From NCBI RefSeq assembly GCF_002102175.1, contig NZ_LQOX01000116.1:62001-126000 (forward strand): 64,000 nt of DNA, in the 5' to 3' direction. Position 1 is the stretch's first letter. Each line of letters starts with the position of its first letter. The notes under the pieces were generated by a model, which saw only the letters and a list, made by a program, of their open reading frames with translations, did no database searches and had not been told where the DNA came from. The translations under genes and the position numbers were made by a program. Of this stretch, positions 63,371 through 64,000 are shown one piece after another. This DNA is from Mycobacterium gastri (GTDB lineage: Bacteria > Actinomycetota > Actinomycetes > Mycobacteriales > Mycobacteriaceae).

Positions 63371-64000
63371 TCAGCGGCGGGCCATGCCGGCTTGCACCGG
63401 TGAGCCAATCCGAAGCCCAATGACCGCTGGCATTGCAAGGCAAAGCAAGGTGCTTGCCGCGGCGGCGAAGCCCAAGTGGTAGCCGGCCAAAGTCAAGCCG
63501 CCACCGCCGGCTGGTGCAATGCCTTGGGCAATCCCTGCCAGGACCGTGGGTCCGATTGCGCCACCGGCCTGCAGCGCTGTGACCGTGATGGCCGATGCCA
63601 TGCCGTGGGCGTCAGCCGGCACGTCCTGCAGACCGACCGCCGTGAGGGCCGGAAATGCCAGGCCCTGCCCGATTCCGGTGACGAGCAGGCCGGCGAGGAT
63701 AGCGCCCGCGTAGGGGCTGTCTGCCCCGACGGTGCACCACAGGAATACGCCCGCAGATGTGAGCGGAAGGCCCAACATCAGTGACAGGCGCGGCCCGCGG
63801 GTTTTCATTAACCGGCCGGACAGCAGCGCCGCGGTGGTCACGGCCAGGCTGACCGGCAGAATCGCCAGACCCGATGCGGCGGGCGACACGCCATGCACTT
63901 GTTGCAGGTACAGCGGCAGTAAGAACAACGAGCCGGTGCCACAAAAGAAGAAAATGCTGGCCACCACGGCCGCTCGGCGGACCGAATGCATGCGCAGCAG
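63371..64000 (-). CDS. MFS drug-type exporter, carboxy-terminal part, cut by window edge
   Basis: The visible 209 residues contain six hydrophobic segments (ASIFFFCGTGSLFLLPLYLQQ, GLAILPVSLAVTTAALLSG and others) with RLMKTRGPRLSLMLG between the second and third. This is the carboxy half of a DHA2/EmrB-type major facilitator. The frame is open to the window end, so the ATG at 63991 is internal. The segment [20 protein letters not shown] is typical of the group. The substrate is unknown. It is not part of the pbpB neighbourhood in M. tuberculosis. Confidence 0.85.
   Translation of the reverse strand: MLRMHSVRRAAVVASIFFFCGTGSLFLLPLYLQQVHGVSPAASGLAILPVSLAVTTAALLSGRLMKTRGPRLSLMLGLPLTSAGVFLWCTVGADSPYAGAILAGLLVTGIGQGLAFPALTAVGLQDVPADAHGMASAITVTALQAGGAIGPTVLAGIAQGIAPAGGGGLTLAGYHLGFAAAASTLLCLAMPAVIGLRIGSPVQAGMARR

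Overview
The window is a chromosomal segment of a high-GC actinobacterium that can be placed confidently in Mycobacterium. From about 6.2 kb to 63.4 kb the gene order is that of the M. tuberculosis Rv2163c to Rv2216 interval, read in reverse. Most proteins could be matched by recalled family sequence, and several starts agree with the M. tuberculosis protein lengths (ctaE, mraZ, idsA2, the HesB-like protein, the glycerate kinase). It is not H37Rv-like. The insertion sequences H37Rv carries beside aroG and beside mraZ are absent, the left end carries genes foreign to that interval, and the right end runs into an MFS exporter. A non-tuberculous species is most likely. Species was not determined.

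Left end (1-6.2 kb): accessory block. A decayed DDE transposase (1-853) is followed by an F420/flavin-type LLM oxidoreductase. Facing it is a tight four-gene minus-strand operon: flavodoxin-like reductase, DehI-type dehalogenase (frameshifted), RraA-type aldolase/decarboxylase and an acetolactate-synthase-like ThDP enzyme. A palindrome suited to an operator lies in front of the operon. This is the least described part of the window.

Core metabolism (6.2-26.1 kb): SDR epimerase, dlaT, ephD, pepB, an adenylate cyclase, gcvT, ilvE, an MFS protein, a cobalamin operon (membrane protein, internally deleted cobU, cobT, cobS), glycerate kinase, a HesB-type Fe-S protein, a single-pass membrane protein, adoK and asnB.

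Respiration (26.4-34.4 kb): ctaC, ctaF, mmpS3 and a DUF2561 protein run on the plus strand. ctaE, qcrC, qcrA and qcrB run on the minus strand. Together with ctaD elsewhere these build the bcc-aa3 supercomplex.

Envelope and lipoglycan genes (34.5-57.4 kb): trpD, a DnaQ/UvrC-like nuclease, ripC, an HExxH membrane protein, pimB, fadD15, two SRPBCC proteins, an ArsA-like ATPase, a PlsC acyltransferase, two GT-C mannosyltransferases (Rv2181-type and mptA), an exoribonuclease, aroG, pknL with its partner DNA-binding protein, idsA2, an MTHFR-like protein, lppM and a GNAT acetyltransferase.

Division cluster start (57.6-63.4 kb): DUF3040 protein, strong terminator, mraZ with 10-bp-phased TGGGG boxes, rsmH, an FtsL-like protein and pbpB, the last four nearly or actually overlapping.

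Several genes have a TANNNT hexamer 5-8 bases before a start codon that lacks a Shine-Dalgarno sequence, the pattern of leaderless mycobacterial transcripts. No tRNA, rRNA, CRISPR array or prophage was seen.
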